This document shows positions 28,320 to 36,799 of a stretch of DNA of 64,000 nucleotides, piece after piece; positions within the stretch are counted from its first letter, which is position 1, and the number at the start of each line of letters is the position of its first letter. The position numbers and the translations under genes were made by a program. The notes below the pieces were generated by a model. That model did no database searches and had not been told where the DNA came from. It saw nothing but the letters and a program-made list of their open reading frames with translations. The stretch is from Nocardioides jensenii JCM 1364 = NBRC 14755 (lineage in GTDB: Bacteria; Actinomycetota; Actinomycetes; Propionibacteriales; Nocardioidaceae): NCBI RefSeq assembly GCF_001552535.1, contig NZ_BCRJ01000004.1, forward strand, positions 146,216-210,215, written 5' to 3'.

Positions 28320-29696
28320 TCAGACCAGCACGCCTCCTTCCACGAGGCCGATTGCCCGCAAGTCGCGGTACCAACGCTCCACCGGGTGCTCCTTGACGAA
28401 GCCGTGGCCGCCGAGCAGCTGGACGCCGTCGAGACCGATCTGCATGCCCTTGTCGCCGCAGGCCTTGCGGGCCAGGGCGACCTCACGGGAGAAGTCCTTG
28501 CCCTGGGCGGCACGCGAGGCGGCCTTGTAGGTCAGCAGCCGCATGGACTGCAGCTCGATCGCGATGTTGGCGACCATGAACGCCACGCTCTGGCGGTGGC
28601 TGATCGGCTCACCGAAGGCCTGACGCTCGTTGACGTACGTCGTGACGTAGTCGAGCACGGCCTGAGCGGTGCCGACGGCGAGCGCGCACCAGGCCAGCCG
28701 GGAGAGTCGCACGGCCTCGAGGTACGTCGACCCGTCGGTCTCACCGAGGATCGCCTCGGCCGGGACCGTGACGTCCTCGAGGGTGATCTTGGCCAGGCTG
28801 GCGGCACGGACGCCCATGGCCGGGTCGCCCTCGACGAGCAGGCCCTGGGCCTTGGACTCGACCAGGAACAGCACGTTCTTGCCGTCGAGGTCGGCGCCGA
28901 TGATGAACAGCTCGGCCTGCGCACCGCGCGGCACCAGGGTCTTCACACCGTTGAGCACGTAGCCGCCGTCGGTCTTGGTGGCCAACGTCCCGGGCTTGAG
29001 CACGTCGAAGAGCACCTTCGACTCGTTGAGGGCCAGAGCCGCGGCGGGAACGTCGTCGCCGGTGAACTCGGGGAGGTAGGTCGACTGCTGCTCGTCGGTG
29101 CCCCACAGGGAGAGTGCGGTGGCGACCGCGCCGGGCGCGAGCGCGGCCACAGCCAGACCCATGTCGCCCTTGGCGAGAGCCTCGGCGACCAGGGTGCCGG
29201 CCATCGCCGAACGCTCCTCGGAGATGCCGCCGAGCTTCTCGGGGACCCCGAGGATGGGCAGGCCGATCTCGAGGGAGGACTTGAGCAGGTCATCGGGGGC
29301 GAGGCAGGTCTCGTTGGCCTCGGCAGCCGCGGGGCGAAGCGCCTCGGCGGCGAACTCGGAGACCACGTCGACGAGCATCTGCTCGTCCTCGGTGGGCGTC
29401 AGGTCGAAGACTCCGGTGGGGTTCGCCGTGGGCACGCGGACGCCGTCGGCGCCCTTCTTGCCCTTCTTCGCGAAGGCGCGACCTGCCTGACCGGCCACCT
29501 TGAATCCACTGCGGGTCACGGTGAAGACGGTCTGCTCGGTCTGCTTGCGCAGGCCCATCCGGTCGATGAGCTCACTCTGGGCGAGCTTGTTCAGCGCGAG
29601 GACGGCGTAGCCGATCGGGTCTCGCGACTCGCGGTTGGACAGGCCGTGCTTGCCGCCCGGCGAGACCGCGTTCTTGGTTGCTTTGATCAGGGACAT
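28320..29696 (-). CDS. Acyl-CoA dehydrogenase family protein with N-terminal extension
   Basis: Acyl-CoA dehydrogenase homologue of 458 residues. The first 85 residues, basic and ending in a KKGKKG cluster, precede the normal fold, which starts near FDLTPTEDEQMLVDVVSEFA. The beta-domain has TLVPRGAQAELFIIGADL. The C-terminus LLGGHGFVKEHPVERWYRDL ends at RAIGLVEGGVLV. The usual EGT-x2-IQ tail is missing, so the catalytic base may differ or reside in the partner subunit. The ATG at 29696 is 9 nt downstream of a 17-bp palindrome, so a bound repressor would block transcription. Confidence 0.88.
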   Translation of the reverse strand: MSLIKATKNAVSPGGKHGLSNRESRDPIGYAVLALNKLAQSELIDRMGLRKQTEQTVFTVTRSGFKVAGQAGRAFAKKGKKGADGVRVPTANPTGVFDLTPTEDEQMLVDVVSEFAAEALRPAAAEANETCLAPDDLLKSSLEIGLPILGVPEKLGGISEERSAMAGTLVAEALAKGDMGLAVAALAPGAVATALSLWGTDEQQSTYLPEFTGDDVPAAALALNESKVLFDVLKPGTLATKTDGGYVLNGVKTLVPRGAQAELFIIGADLDGKNVLFLVESKAQGLLVEGDPAMGVRAASLAKITLEDVTVPAEAILGETDGSTYLEAVRLSRLAWCALAVGTAQAVLDYVTTYVNERQAFGEPISHRQSVAFMVANIAIELQSMRLLTYKAASRAAQGKDFSREVALARKACGDKGMQIGLDGVQLLGGHGFVKEHPVERWYRDLRAIGLVEGGVLV

Positions 29697-29704
29697 AAGG
29701 AAAA

Positions 29705-29721
29705 TGTAACTCGGAGTTACA
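29705..29721. promoter_or_regulatory. 17-bp palindromic operator of the acyl-CoA dehydrogenase operon
   Basis: TGTAACTCGGAGTTACA is a perfect inverted repeat with 8-bp arms around one central base. It lies directly in front of the dehydrogenase start at 29696. Size and symmetry fit a TetR-family repressor operator for fatty-acid or lipid catabolism. No such regulator is encoded next to it. Confidence 0.7.
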
Positions 29722-29813
29722 CATGGCGCCACACTTACTTCCCGTGGCGCAGGTCACAGGCTCTCGCGCCGGTAGGCTGATCTCCTCAGCACAGCGTTCG
29801 TGGAGGGGTTTCG

Positions 29814-30632
29814 ATGGCCGAGTGGCGCCACCGTCAGAGGGCGGCCGAACTGGTCGGCGCTCTCATCGAGGGCGGCAACCGGCTGATCCGGCGCCGGCCC
29901 GGCGACCTGGGCACCTTCCTGCTCGCCCTCGACGGCACCGAGGCAGGACACCTGCTGGCCAGCCCGGAAGGGCGGCGCGACGCACTCGTCCATCTCGGCA
30001 CGGCCTGGCAGGCAACCGTCACGGTGCTGGCTCGCCCCGACACGCTGCCCGAAGTGGTGGAGCACCGGACCAGGGTGCGCGTCCATCCCGCTGCGCCGTG
30101 GCTCACCGCAGGTGTTGCCGCCGCCGGATCCGGCGCGGTGGTGGCCGGCTCCGCGCCGGTGGCACTCGAAGCGCTCGGTGCCGCAGCAGTCGCCGCGGTC
30201 ACCGCACTCGGGGCCGGATGGCTGTGGCGTCCTCGACCCTCCAGGTCGGACCGACGGTTCGTGATCGGCGGTGCCGCGGCGCTCACGGCACGAGCCCAGG
30301 CCCTCGTGTCCCGCCAGACGGGTCACGGATCGGAGCTGAGAGGCGCGCATCGCCTGCTCGCCCTGATCGAGGGCGGTAGCGAGGAGGTCGCACACGCCGA
30401 GCACGCCGCCGCCGAGGCCGGACTGATGGATGAGAGCCACCAGCTCGTCGTCGGCACCGCGATGCCACCGTCGCATCACGCACTGGTGGACGACGTGCTG
30501 CTCCAGCGCGCCGAGCTGGTCCGGTCGCTGCTCGGGCTCCAACAGCTCGTCGTGCGCGTCGACGAGGATGCCCGCCGGTCCCGACGAGATGCCTACCGCC
30601 GGCTGCTGGACGACCCGCTCGACGACCTATGA
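29814..30632 (+). CDS. Uncharacterised protein with a central hydrophobic segment
   Basis: Protein of 272 residues that I do not recognise. Residues 1-95 are soluble and basic. Residues 96-140 form a long Ala/Gly/Val-rich hydrophobic stretch that could be one or two helices. The rest is a charged helical region rich in Arg, Leu and Ala with a DEDARRSRRDAYRRLLDD C-terminus. A GGAGGGG ribosome site lies just before the ATG, and TAGGCT (near 29773) may be the -10. It lies upstream of def, with a gap of 8 bp. Confidence 0.7.
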   Translation: MAEWRHRQRAAELVGALIEGGNRLIRRRPGDLGTFLLALDGTEAGHLLASPEGRRDALVHLGTAWQATVTVLARPDTLPEVVEHRTRVRVHPAAPWLTAGVAAAGSGAVVAGSAPVALEALGAAAVAAVTALGAGWLWRPRPSRSDRRFVIGGAAALTARAQALVSRQTGHGSELRGAHRLLALIEGGSEEVAHAEHAAAEAGLMDESHQLVVGTAMPPSHHALVDDVLLQRAELVRSLLGLQQLVVRVDEDARRSRRDAYRRLLDDPLDDL

Positions 30633-30640
30633 TCTGGCCC

Positions 30641-31237
30641 ATGTCGGCCACCGAACCCGCACCCCTCACTCCTCACGGACCACTGCCCGAAGGCGGCACC
30701 GTCCGACCGATGACGCGGTGGGGCACGCCGGTCATGCACTCCCCCCAGAAGAAGGTGACCACCTACGACGACGAGCTACGCGCGCTGGTCGCCGACATGG
30801 TGGCCACGATGTACGCCGCCGAGGGAGTCGGACTGGCCGCCTGTCAGATCGGCGTCGACCTGGCCGTCGTCGTCTTCGACTGCCCCGACGAGAGCGGTCG
30901 TCGTACGGTCGGGGTGGTCTGCAACCCCGAGGTGACGCTGCCCGAGGGCAAGGACCGCGTGCTCGACGTCGCCGACGAGGGATGCCTCTCGTTCCCCGGA
31001 GCATTCGTCGAGTGCGGGCGCCCCGACTTCGCCTCGGTCACCGGCACCGGCCTGGACGGCGAGCCCGTCACCTTCGAGGGCGACGGGTTGTTGGCCCGTT
31101 GCCTCCAGCACGAGACCGACCACACACACGGCACCGTCTTCGGTGACCGCATCAGCGACCGCAACCGCAAGAAGCTCACCAAGCAGCACGACAAGCTCGC
31201 CGAGGACTACCCGGAGAACTGGCCCGTGGAGGACTGA
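30641..31237 (+). CDS. def: Peptide deformylase
   Basis: Metalloenzyme of 198 residues that removes the N-formyl group from new proteins. All three motifs are intact: GVGLAACQIG (motif 1), EGCLSFPG (motif 2, metal-binding cysteine) and HETDHTHG (motif 3, HExxH metal site). The ATG at 30641 is chosen because TATGAT at 30628-30633 lies 7 nt before it; the in-frame ATG at 30629 would overlap that promoter hexamer. The first 18 residues are a proline-rich extension seen in other actinobacterial deformylases. Confidence 0.95.
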   Translation: MSATEPAPLTPHGPLPEGGTVRPMTRWGTPVMHSPQKKVTTYDDELRALVADMVATMYAAEGVGLAACQIGVDLAVVVFDCPDESGRRTVGVVCNPEVTLPEGKDRVLDVADEGCLSFPGAFVECGRPDFASVTGTGLDGEPVTFEGDGLLARCLQHETDHTHGTVFGDRISDRNRKKLTKQHDKLAEDYPENWPVED

Positions 31238-31273
31238 GCCGGATCCAGGCTGAGGTGCACCCGGGCGCGCTCG

Positions 31274-31972
31274 TCAACGCCCGAGCACGACGGCAAGCTG
31301 CACGCCCACCCGCTGGAAGCCCAGTCGCACGGCGACCTCCTCCGACGCGGTGTTGCCGATGCGACAGCGCCACTGCGGCACGAGCGCCTCGTTCTGGGCG
31401 ACCTGCGCGGCGCGGGCGGCTGCCACCGCCGCATAGCCCATCCCGCGCCACTCGGGATCGGTGAGCACACCGAGCTGGGCCAGGTTGCGTCCCCACCGCT
31501 CGTAGCCGGCCACGGCCGCCACCCGCCCGTCGGGACGGCGCGCCGCCACCCGTGCGGGCATGTCGATCAGCCCGCTCTCCTCCCACTCCTCGAGCGTGCA
31601 GCGATCACGCAGCATGTCGACGTTCTGCACCGGACCGACGGCCACCTCGATGCCGGTCGGCACCTCCACACGGTCGACGTACGACAGGCTGGCCGCCGCA
31701 ATCGGATCGGGGTGCAGGCCCCCGAGCGCTGACGTCACCGCGTCGAGGTCGCACCGCCGCTCGGGCGCGAGGCGCTCGAGGCGATCAATGGCCGCCGCCG
31801 GGCCGACGGCTACGTGGGCTCCCCACAGCTCGACCATCACCAGGGCGTGCGTGTCATCACGCGTGAACGTCGTGAATCCGGACGTGGAGAAGGCCTCGAC
31901 CGGGATCTCGAACTCCTCGGCCCAGCCTTCGCGGACCTGCGCAAGCGTGGTGTCGTTCAGGGACGGGCTCAT
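31274..31972 (-). CDS. GNAT family N-acetyltransferase
   Basis: Acetyltransferase of about 232 residues with the GNAT core in the C-terminal half. The segment LAQLGVLTDPEWRGMGYAAVAAARAA is the acetyl-CoA binding strand and Q/R-x2-G-x-G/A-type loop, followed by WRCRIGNTASEEVAVRLGFQRVG. The N-terminal 110 residues form an additional, less conserved domain. ATGs at 31972 and 31981 are both possible. The acceptor substrate is unknown. It diverges from the sugar transferase gene with about 70 bp between. Confidence 0.85.
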   Translation of the reverse strand: MSPSLNDTTLAQVREGWAEEFEIPVEAFSTSGFTTFTRDDTHALVMVELWGAHVAVGPAAAIDRLERLAPERRCDLDAVTSALGGLHPDPIAAASLSYVDRVEVPTGIEVAVGPVQNVDMLRDRCTLEEWEESGLIDMPARVAARRPDGRVAAVAGYERWGRNLAQLGVLTDPEWRGMGYAAVAAARAAQVAQNEALVPQWRCRIGNTASEEVAVRLGFQRVGVQLAVVLGR

Positions 31973-32045
31973 CGTCGCCATCGTGCCATGACGCCAAAGT
32001 GACCAGCGATGGCAACCCATTCGGCGCCCCGTGCGTCGTAGGGGC

Positions 32046-32570
32046 ATGGTGCAACGACTTGGCGCGGCGATCGGCGTGATCGTGCTGGCTCCTCTGCTCG
32101 CGGTGGTGGCGTTGGTGATCCGCCTGATCGACGGCGGGCCGGTGCTGTTCCGGCAGCCACGTCTTGGTCTGGGACGTCGGCCCTTCACGATCCTGAAGTT
32201 CCGCACGATGCGCGACGGGAACGTCACCCGGGTGGGCCGGCTGTTGCGCCGGACGGGGCTCGACGAGCTGCCACAGCTGGTCAACATCGCGCGGGGCGAC
32301 ATGCGCTTCATCGGCCCGCGCCCCCTCACCGATGCCGACGTGACGCGTCTGGAGTGGGACTCCCCCAGGCAAGACACGCGCTGGCAGGTGCCGCCGGGGC
32401 TCACCGGCTACGCCCAGTTGGCACCGACCTGTGACCGGCAGCTGTCGTGGTCGCTCGACGAGGACTATGCGCAACACCGCTACCCGGGGCTCGACCTCCG
32501 GATCCTGCTCGCGTCGTTCACGGCGCTGGCACTGGGCAAACAACGCGCGAAGGACTGGTTCTGGCGATGA
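32046..32570 (+). CDS. Short bacterial sugar transferase (PglC/WbaP-like core)
   Basis: Phosphoglycosyl transferase-like protein of 174 residues, expected to move a sugar-1-phosphate to a polyprenyl phosphate at the membrane. It has one N-terminal membrane segment (residues 4-28), FRQPRLGLGRRPFTILKFRTM, then GRLLRRTGLDELPQLVNI and MRFIGPRPL, the family hallmarks. It is shorter than typical PglC (about 200) because the loop after FRTM is reduced to a few residues. The ATG at 32046 is chosen to keep the helix near the start. It overlaps the following gene as ATGA. Confidence 0.85.
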   Translation: MVQRLGAAIGVIVLAPLLAVVALVIRLIDGGPVLFRQPRLGLGRRPFTILKFRTMRDGNVTRVGRLLRRTGLDELPQLVNIARGDMRFIGPRPLTDADVTRLEWDSPRQDTRWQVPPGLTGYAQLAPTCDRQLSWSLDEDYAQHRYPGLDLRILLASFTALALGKQRAKDWFWR

Positions 32571-33580
32571 AGGTCTTGGTCAACGGCGTCGGCAACATCG
32601 GTACGACGCTGCTTCAGGTGCTCTCCACCCACCGCGACCTGCTCGGCATCGACGAGGTCCTGGCCCACAAGTCGACGGTGCGTCCGTGGGACGTCCCGCA
32701 GCTCGAACGCCTCAAGGACTCCGGCGTCGTGCTGGTCGGCGACGCCTACACCGCGCAGGCGACCCTCGACCAGGTGGCCCACGACATCGACTACGTCTTC
32801 GATGCGGGCCGCAACGGGTTCGGCATCGAGCGCCGCTCGCTCTACGAGACGTTCCCACGGCTCCTCGGGGCGTCGGCGCAGGGCACCGAGACCACCTTCG
32901 GCACTCCCTACGTGCTCGGTCTCGGCATGGACGCCTCGGCCCAACGGTGGACGCACATCCCCTCCTGCAACACGCATTCGGCTCTCGCGGTGCTGCGCAC
33001 CCTGACCGACGGTGACCTCGACGACGTGGCCTTCGGTGACTTCGTGGTCGCGCGACGCAGTGAGGACGTCGGCAACCACGAGCGCCTCGTGGCCGGCAAC
33101 GTCGTCGCCCGCCACCTCGACCCGGTGCTCGGCACCCACCACGCGATCGACGCCGACAAGGTGCTCGCGGTCCTGGGCAGGCGGCTGCCCATCCAGTCCT
33201 CCGACATCACCACGCCGAGCCAGTTCCTGCACAGCACCCGGTTCTCGCTGCGACTGCGGTCGGCTCCGTCCGCGTCCGAGGTGCGCGACCGCATCGCGCG
33301 GTCGTCGTACGTCACGAGCACGCAGGTCTTCGACACGAACAAGGTCTTCGAGATCGGCCGTCGCTTCGGGTTGGGCGGGCGACTGTTCAACCAGGCGATC
33401 TTCGTGGCCGACAACCTCCTGGTCAACGACGACCTGGTCAGCGGCTGGGCCATGGTGCCGCAGGAGGGCAACACGATCCTCTCGACGTGCGCGGCGTTCC
33501 TCCAACGCTCGTGCGGCGTCACCGAGGCCGAGGTGCGGACTGCGGCGCTGGCGGAGAAGTTGCTGATCGGCCCCCTGTAG
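32567..33580 (+). CDS. Archaeal-type (type II) glyceraldehyde-3-phosphate dehydrogenase homologue
   Basis: Oxidoreductase of 337 residues related to archaeal GAPDH rather than to bacterial GapA. A Rossmann start (MKVLVNGVGNIGTTLL) is followed by IPSCNTH, where C134 corresponds to the catalytic cysteine of archaeal SCNTT. VVARRSEDVGN and GTHHAID (H191-H192) resemble the archaeal VRRAADPND and SHHGPD segments, and QEGNTIL resembles QESIVIP. Its true substrate could be another phosphorylated aldehyde. It overlaps the sugar transferase stop by 4 bp, so the two are translationally coupled. Confidence 0.75.
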   Translation: MKVLVNGVGNIGTTLLQVLSTHRDLLGIDEVLAHKSTVRPWDVPQLERLKDSGVVLVGDAYTAQATLDQVAHDIDYVFDAGRNGFGIERRSLYETFPRLLGASAQGTETTFGTPYVLGLGMDASAQRWTHIPSCNTHSALAVLRTLTDGDLDDVAFGDFVVARRSEDVGNHERLVAGNVVARHLDPVLGTHHAIDADKVLAVLGRRLPIQSSDITTPSQFLHSTRFSLRLRSAPSASEVRDRIARSSYVTSTQVFDTNKVFEIGRRFGLGGRLFNQAIFVADNLLVNDDLVSGWAMVPQEGNTILSTCAAFLQRSCGVTEAEVRTAALAEKLLIGPL

Positions 33581-33633
33581 GCCGCCGGCAGAACGTCCTG
33601 GGTCGAGGTCGCCACAACGACCGGGTCCAGGGG

Positions 33634-34437
33634 TCAGCGGCGGACGGTGATGTAGCAGGCGACCGCAGATGCGGCGGCGACGTTGAGCGAGTCGATGCCC
33701 TCACGCATCGGAATGATCGCGCGCCGGTCGGCCGACTGCTCCCAACGAGTGGAGAGTCCGTGGCCCTCTCCCCCCAGGACCAGGGCGACCTTCTCCTGGC
33801 CCGAGACCGCGTCCTCGATGGGAGTGGCGTCGTCGGCCAGGGTCAGTGCGACGGTGGTGAACCCGCGTGCGGACAGGGACGGCAGGGCGTCGTACCAGTC
33901 GTCGAGGCGGGTCCACGGCGTGGTGAAGACCGCGCCCATGCCGACCTTGATCGAACGGCGGTAGAGCGGGTCGGCGCACCGGGGCGCCAGCAGCACGGCG
34001 TCGAAGCCGAGGGCCGCACCGCTGCGGAAGATGGCACCGACATTCGTGTGGTCGACGATGTCCTCGAGCACCAGCACCGACCGGGCCTGGGCGAGCACCG
34101 CATCGATCGTGGGCAACGGCTTGCGGTGCAGTGACGCCAGGGCGCCTCGGTGAACGTGGAAGCCGGTGACCTCCTCGGCGGCGCGCTCCCCCATCACGAA
34201 GCAGGGCGCGTCGCTGTGCCCGAGAACGTCACCCAGACCGTCGAGCCACTTCGGCGCCATCAGGAACGAGCGCGCCGCGTAGCCGGCCTCGACCGCGCGG
34301 CGGATGACCTTCTCGCCCTCGGCCAGGAACAGCCCGTTCTCGGCCTCGAGGTTCTTGCGCAGCTGGACGTCGCGCAGGTCGCGGTAGTCCGCCAGCCGAG
34401 GGTCGGCCGGGTCGTCGATCGTGAGGAGCTCAGCCAC
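33634..34437 (-). CDS. SpoU/TrmH-family RNA 2'-O-ribose methyltransferase
   Basis: SAM-dependent methyltransferase of 267 residues that modifies a ribose in tRNA or rRNA. The N-terminal part (about 1-100) is the substrate-binding SpoU_sub_bind-like domain. The catalytic SPOUT domain has NVGAIFRSG, LVLGGEGHGLS and IPMREGIDSLNVAAASAVACY, the three family motifs that make up the knotted SAM site. It overlaps the upstream cysG gene by 8 bp and so ends the cobT-cysG operon. Its target nucleotide cannot be told. Confidence 0.93.
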   Translation of the reverse strand: MAELLTIDDPADPRLADYRDLRDVQLRKNLEAENGLFLAEGEKVIRRAVEAGYAARSFLMAPKWLDGLGDVLGHSDAPCFVMGERAAEEVTGFHVHRGALASLHRKPLPTIDAVLAQARSVLVLEDIVDHTNVGAIFRSGAALGFDAVLLAPRCADPLYRRSIKVGMGAVFTTPWTRLDDWYDALPSLSARGFTTVALTLADDATPIEDAVSGQEKVALVLGGEGHGLSTRWEQSADRRAIIPMREGIDSLNVAAASAVACYITVRR

Positions 34438-35647
34438 GCCCGAAATGCTCCGGGCGGGCCACCGCCACCACCTCGCCGATCACGATGATCGCCGGCGGCG
34501 TGACGGACTGGGCCTCGATGTCGGCAGCCAGGGTGCCCAACGTCGAGAGGACCGTGCGCTCCTCGGGCATGGTGCCGTCCATGATCACGGCCACCGGGGT
34601 GGCGACGTCACGACCCTCGGCGACCAGGGTCTCGGCGATGGCCGGCGCGTTCCGCACGGCCATCAGCAGCACCACCGTCCCCTGCATCTGCGCGACCGCG
34701 GACCAGTTGACCAGCGAGTCGGCGTGACCGGGCGGCAGGTGACCGGAGATCACCGTGAACTCGTGGGTCACGCCGCGGTGGGTGACCGGGATGCCGACCC
34801 GGGCAGGCACGGCGATGGACGAGGAGAGACCCGGGACCACCTCGACGGGTACGCCGGCAGCCTTGCAGGCGATGACCTCCTCGAAGCCACGGCCGAAGAC
34901 GAAGTTGTCGCCACCCTTGAAGCGCACCACTCGCTTGCCCTCAAGAGCGCGCTCGACGATCACCTGGTTGATGAACTCCTGGCTGGCCGAACGACCGCGC
35001 GGCAGCTTCGCCACGTCGATCAGCTCGGTCTCCGGGGAGAGCTCGTCGAGCAGCTCGCGCGGGGCCAGGCGATCGGCCACCACCACGTCGGCCGAGGCCA
35101 GCGCGTTGCGGGCGGCCAGGGTGACCAGCTCCGGGTCGCCCGGGCCGCCACCGACCAGGACGACCCCCGGGGTGTGGTCGTGGTTGGCGGTGATCAGCCC
35201 TTCGCGCAGGGCGTGCATGATCTCGTCACGCACCTGGGCCGACTGCCTGGGCTCGCGATTGCCCAGCACGGCGACGGTGACGGTGCCGTGGTGACCGGTG
35301 GCCGGCGTCCAGGCGGTCGCCTCGCGGGCATCGTCGGAGCGCACGCAGAAGATGCGGCGCACCTCGGCCGCGGCCGCCACGGCGGCATTCGTTGCCGGGT
35401 CGTCGGTGGCTGCGATCGCGTACCACGCCTCGTCGAGGTCGGTCTCGACGAATTCGCGCAGCTCGATGCTGATCTCGTTGCCAAGCCCCTCGATCGCGGG
35501 CGTGACCTCGGGAGAGACCAGGTGTACGTCGGCCCCTGCGGCGATCAGCGGTGGGACCCGACGCTGGGCGACGTGCCCGCCACCGACCACGACCACCTTG
35601 CGGCCGGCCAGCCGCAGCCCGGACGGGTAGGGAACGAAGTCGCTCAT
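34430..35647 (-). CDS. cysG: Sirohaem synthase / uroporphyrinogen-III C-methyltransferase fusion
   Basis: Bifunctional protein of 405 residues. The N-terminal Met8-like domain (about 1-150) starts with an NAD-binding VVVVGGGHVAQRR and should carry precorrin-2 dehydrogenase/ferrochelatase activity. The C-terminal SUMT domain (about 160-400) has VVLVGGGPGDPELVT, DVVVADRLAP and VVPGLSSSIAVPARVGIPVTHRG. It supplies sirohaem for sulfite/nitrite reductases and precorrin-2 for cobalamin. The start is adjacent to the stop of cobT, which fits the B12 link. Confidence 0.95.
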   Translation of the reverse strand: MSDFVPYPSGLRLAGRKVVVVGGGHVAQRRVPPLIAAGADVHLVSPEVTPAIEGLGNEISIELREFVETDLDEAWYAIAATDDPATNAAVAAAAEVRRIFCVRSDDAREATAWTPATGHHGTVTVAVLGNREPRQSAQVRDEIMHALREGLITANHDHTPGVVLVGGGPGDPELVTLAARNALASADVVVADRLAPRELLDELSPETELIDVAKLPRGRSASQEFINQVIVERALEGKRVVRFKGGDNFVFGRGFEEVIACKAAGVPVEVVPGLSSSIAVPARVGIPVTHRGVTHEFTVISGHLPPGHADSLVNWSAVAQMQGTVVLLMAVRNAPAIAETLVAEGRDVATPVAVIMDGTMPEERTVLSTLGTLAADIEAQSVTPPAIIVIGEVVAVARPEHFGRG

Positions 35648-36717
35648 CAGTTGTCCTTGTTCGCCACGCCGGCGGAGTCGAAGGTGGCCATCTCGTCGAG
35701 GATCAGAGCAGCTGAGCGGACCAGCGGGAAGGCGAGGGCGGCACCACTGCCCTCACCGAGACGCAGGTCGAGGTCGACAAGGGGTCGCAGGCCCAGCTTC
35801 TCCAGCGCGGTGCGGTGGCCGGGTTCGACACTGCGGTGCCCGGCGAAGCAGTGGTCGACGGCGTCAACGGAGAGAGCCTGGGCGACCAGGGCGGCCGAGC
35901 CGGCGATGACGCCGTCGAGGATCACCGGCGTACGCCGCGCAGCGGCACCGAGGATGAACCCGACGAGCCCGGCGTGCTCCAGTCCGCCGACCTCGGCCAG
36001 CACGTCGATCGGGTCGGCGTCGGCGGACAACCGGGCCACCGCCTCGGCGACGACCCGGGTCTTGAGAGCCAGCGTCTGGTTGTCGATGCCGGTGCCGCGG
36101 CCGGTGACCACGTCGGCCGGCGTACCGGTGAAGGCGGAGAGAAGGCAGGCGGACGGCGTGGTGTTGCCGATGCCCATGTCGCCGGTGAGGAGGACGTCGT
36201 ACCCGTCGTCGACGAGCTGGTCGGCGACCTCGATGCCCACCGCGATCGCCTGCTCGGCCTCGTCGCGGGTCATGGCGGGGCCGATGGAGAGATCCGCGGT
36301 GCCGCGACGGACGTTGCGGGCCAGGACGGTGTCGTCGCCGACCACCTCGGAGGCGACTCCGATGTCGATCACGCGGACCACGGCGCCGCAGGCCCGAGCC
36401 AGGACGTTGACCGCCGCTCCTCCGGCGCGGAAGTTCTCGACCATGCCGACGGTGACCTCCTGCGGCCACGGCGACACACCCTGGGCCAGCACCCCGTGGT
36501 CACCAGCGAAGACAGCCACTGCAGGGGCGGCGGGTGCCGGTGCCGGGCAGGCCCCGGCAATCCCGGCCAGGCGGATGGAGACCTCCTCGAGCACGCCCAG
36601 GGCGCCGGCCGGCTTGGTCAGCAGCGCCTGACGCTCGCGAGCCAGCTGCATGGCCTCCGTCGAGAGGGGGCGGATCGCAGCGAGAGTGGAGTCGAGGAGT
36701 TCACGTGGCGAGGTCAC
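35647..36717 (-). CDS. cobT: Nicotinate-nucleotide--dimethylbenzimidazole phosphoribosyltransferase
   Basis: Enzyme of 356 residues, the standard CobT length, activating the lower ligand of cobalamin as alpha-ribazole phosphate. Motifs are KPAGALGVLEEV at the start, VAVFAGDHGV, TGDMGIGNTTPSACLL and VILDGVIAGSAALVA. The GTG at 36717 is chosen because GGAAG lies 8 nt upstream; an ATG at 36807 would run into the divergent gene. Start codons of the two divergent genes are about 80 bp apart, too close for a cobalamin riboswitch. Confidence 0.95.
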   Translation of the reverse strand: MTSPRELLDSTLAAIRPLSTEAMQLARERQALLTKPAGALGVLEEVSIRLAGIAGACPAPAPAAPAVAVFAGDHGVLAQGVSPWPQEVTVGMVENFRAGGAAVNVLARACGAVVRVIDIGVASEVVGDDTVLARNVRRGTADLSIGPAMTRDEAEQAIAVGIEVADQLVDDGYDVLLTGDMGIGNTTPSACLLSAFTGTPADVVTGRGTGIDNQTLALKTRVVAEAVARLSADADPIDVLAEVGGLEHAGLVGFILGAAARRTPVILDGVIAGSAALVAQALSVDAVDHCFAGHRSVEPGHRTALEKLGLRPLVDLDLRLGEGSGAALAFPLVRSAALILDEMATFDSAGVANKDN

Positions 36718-36799
36718 CGGGCCATTCTTCCGGACAACCGAGTCCGGAAGTGACCCGGCCACGTGGCGGACGCATCGATCGCCGGTTAGGTTCGGAGGT

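Noticed and set aside
27660..29780. Open frame of about 700 codons on the plus strand opposite the acyl-CoA dehydrogenase genes
   Set aside because: Composition is His/Asp/Gly/Leu-rich without domains. It is the antisense of two well-recognised genes and has no promoter or ribosome site.
36718..36799. Cobalamin riboswitch in front of cobT
   Set aside because: Only 82 bp separate the divergent start codons, too short for the element, and no B12-box sequence is seen.
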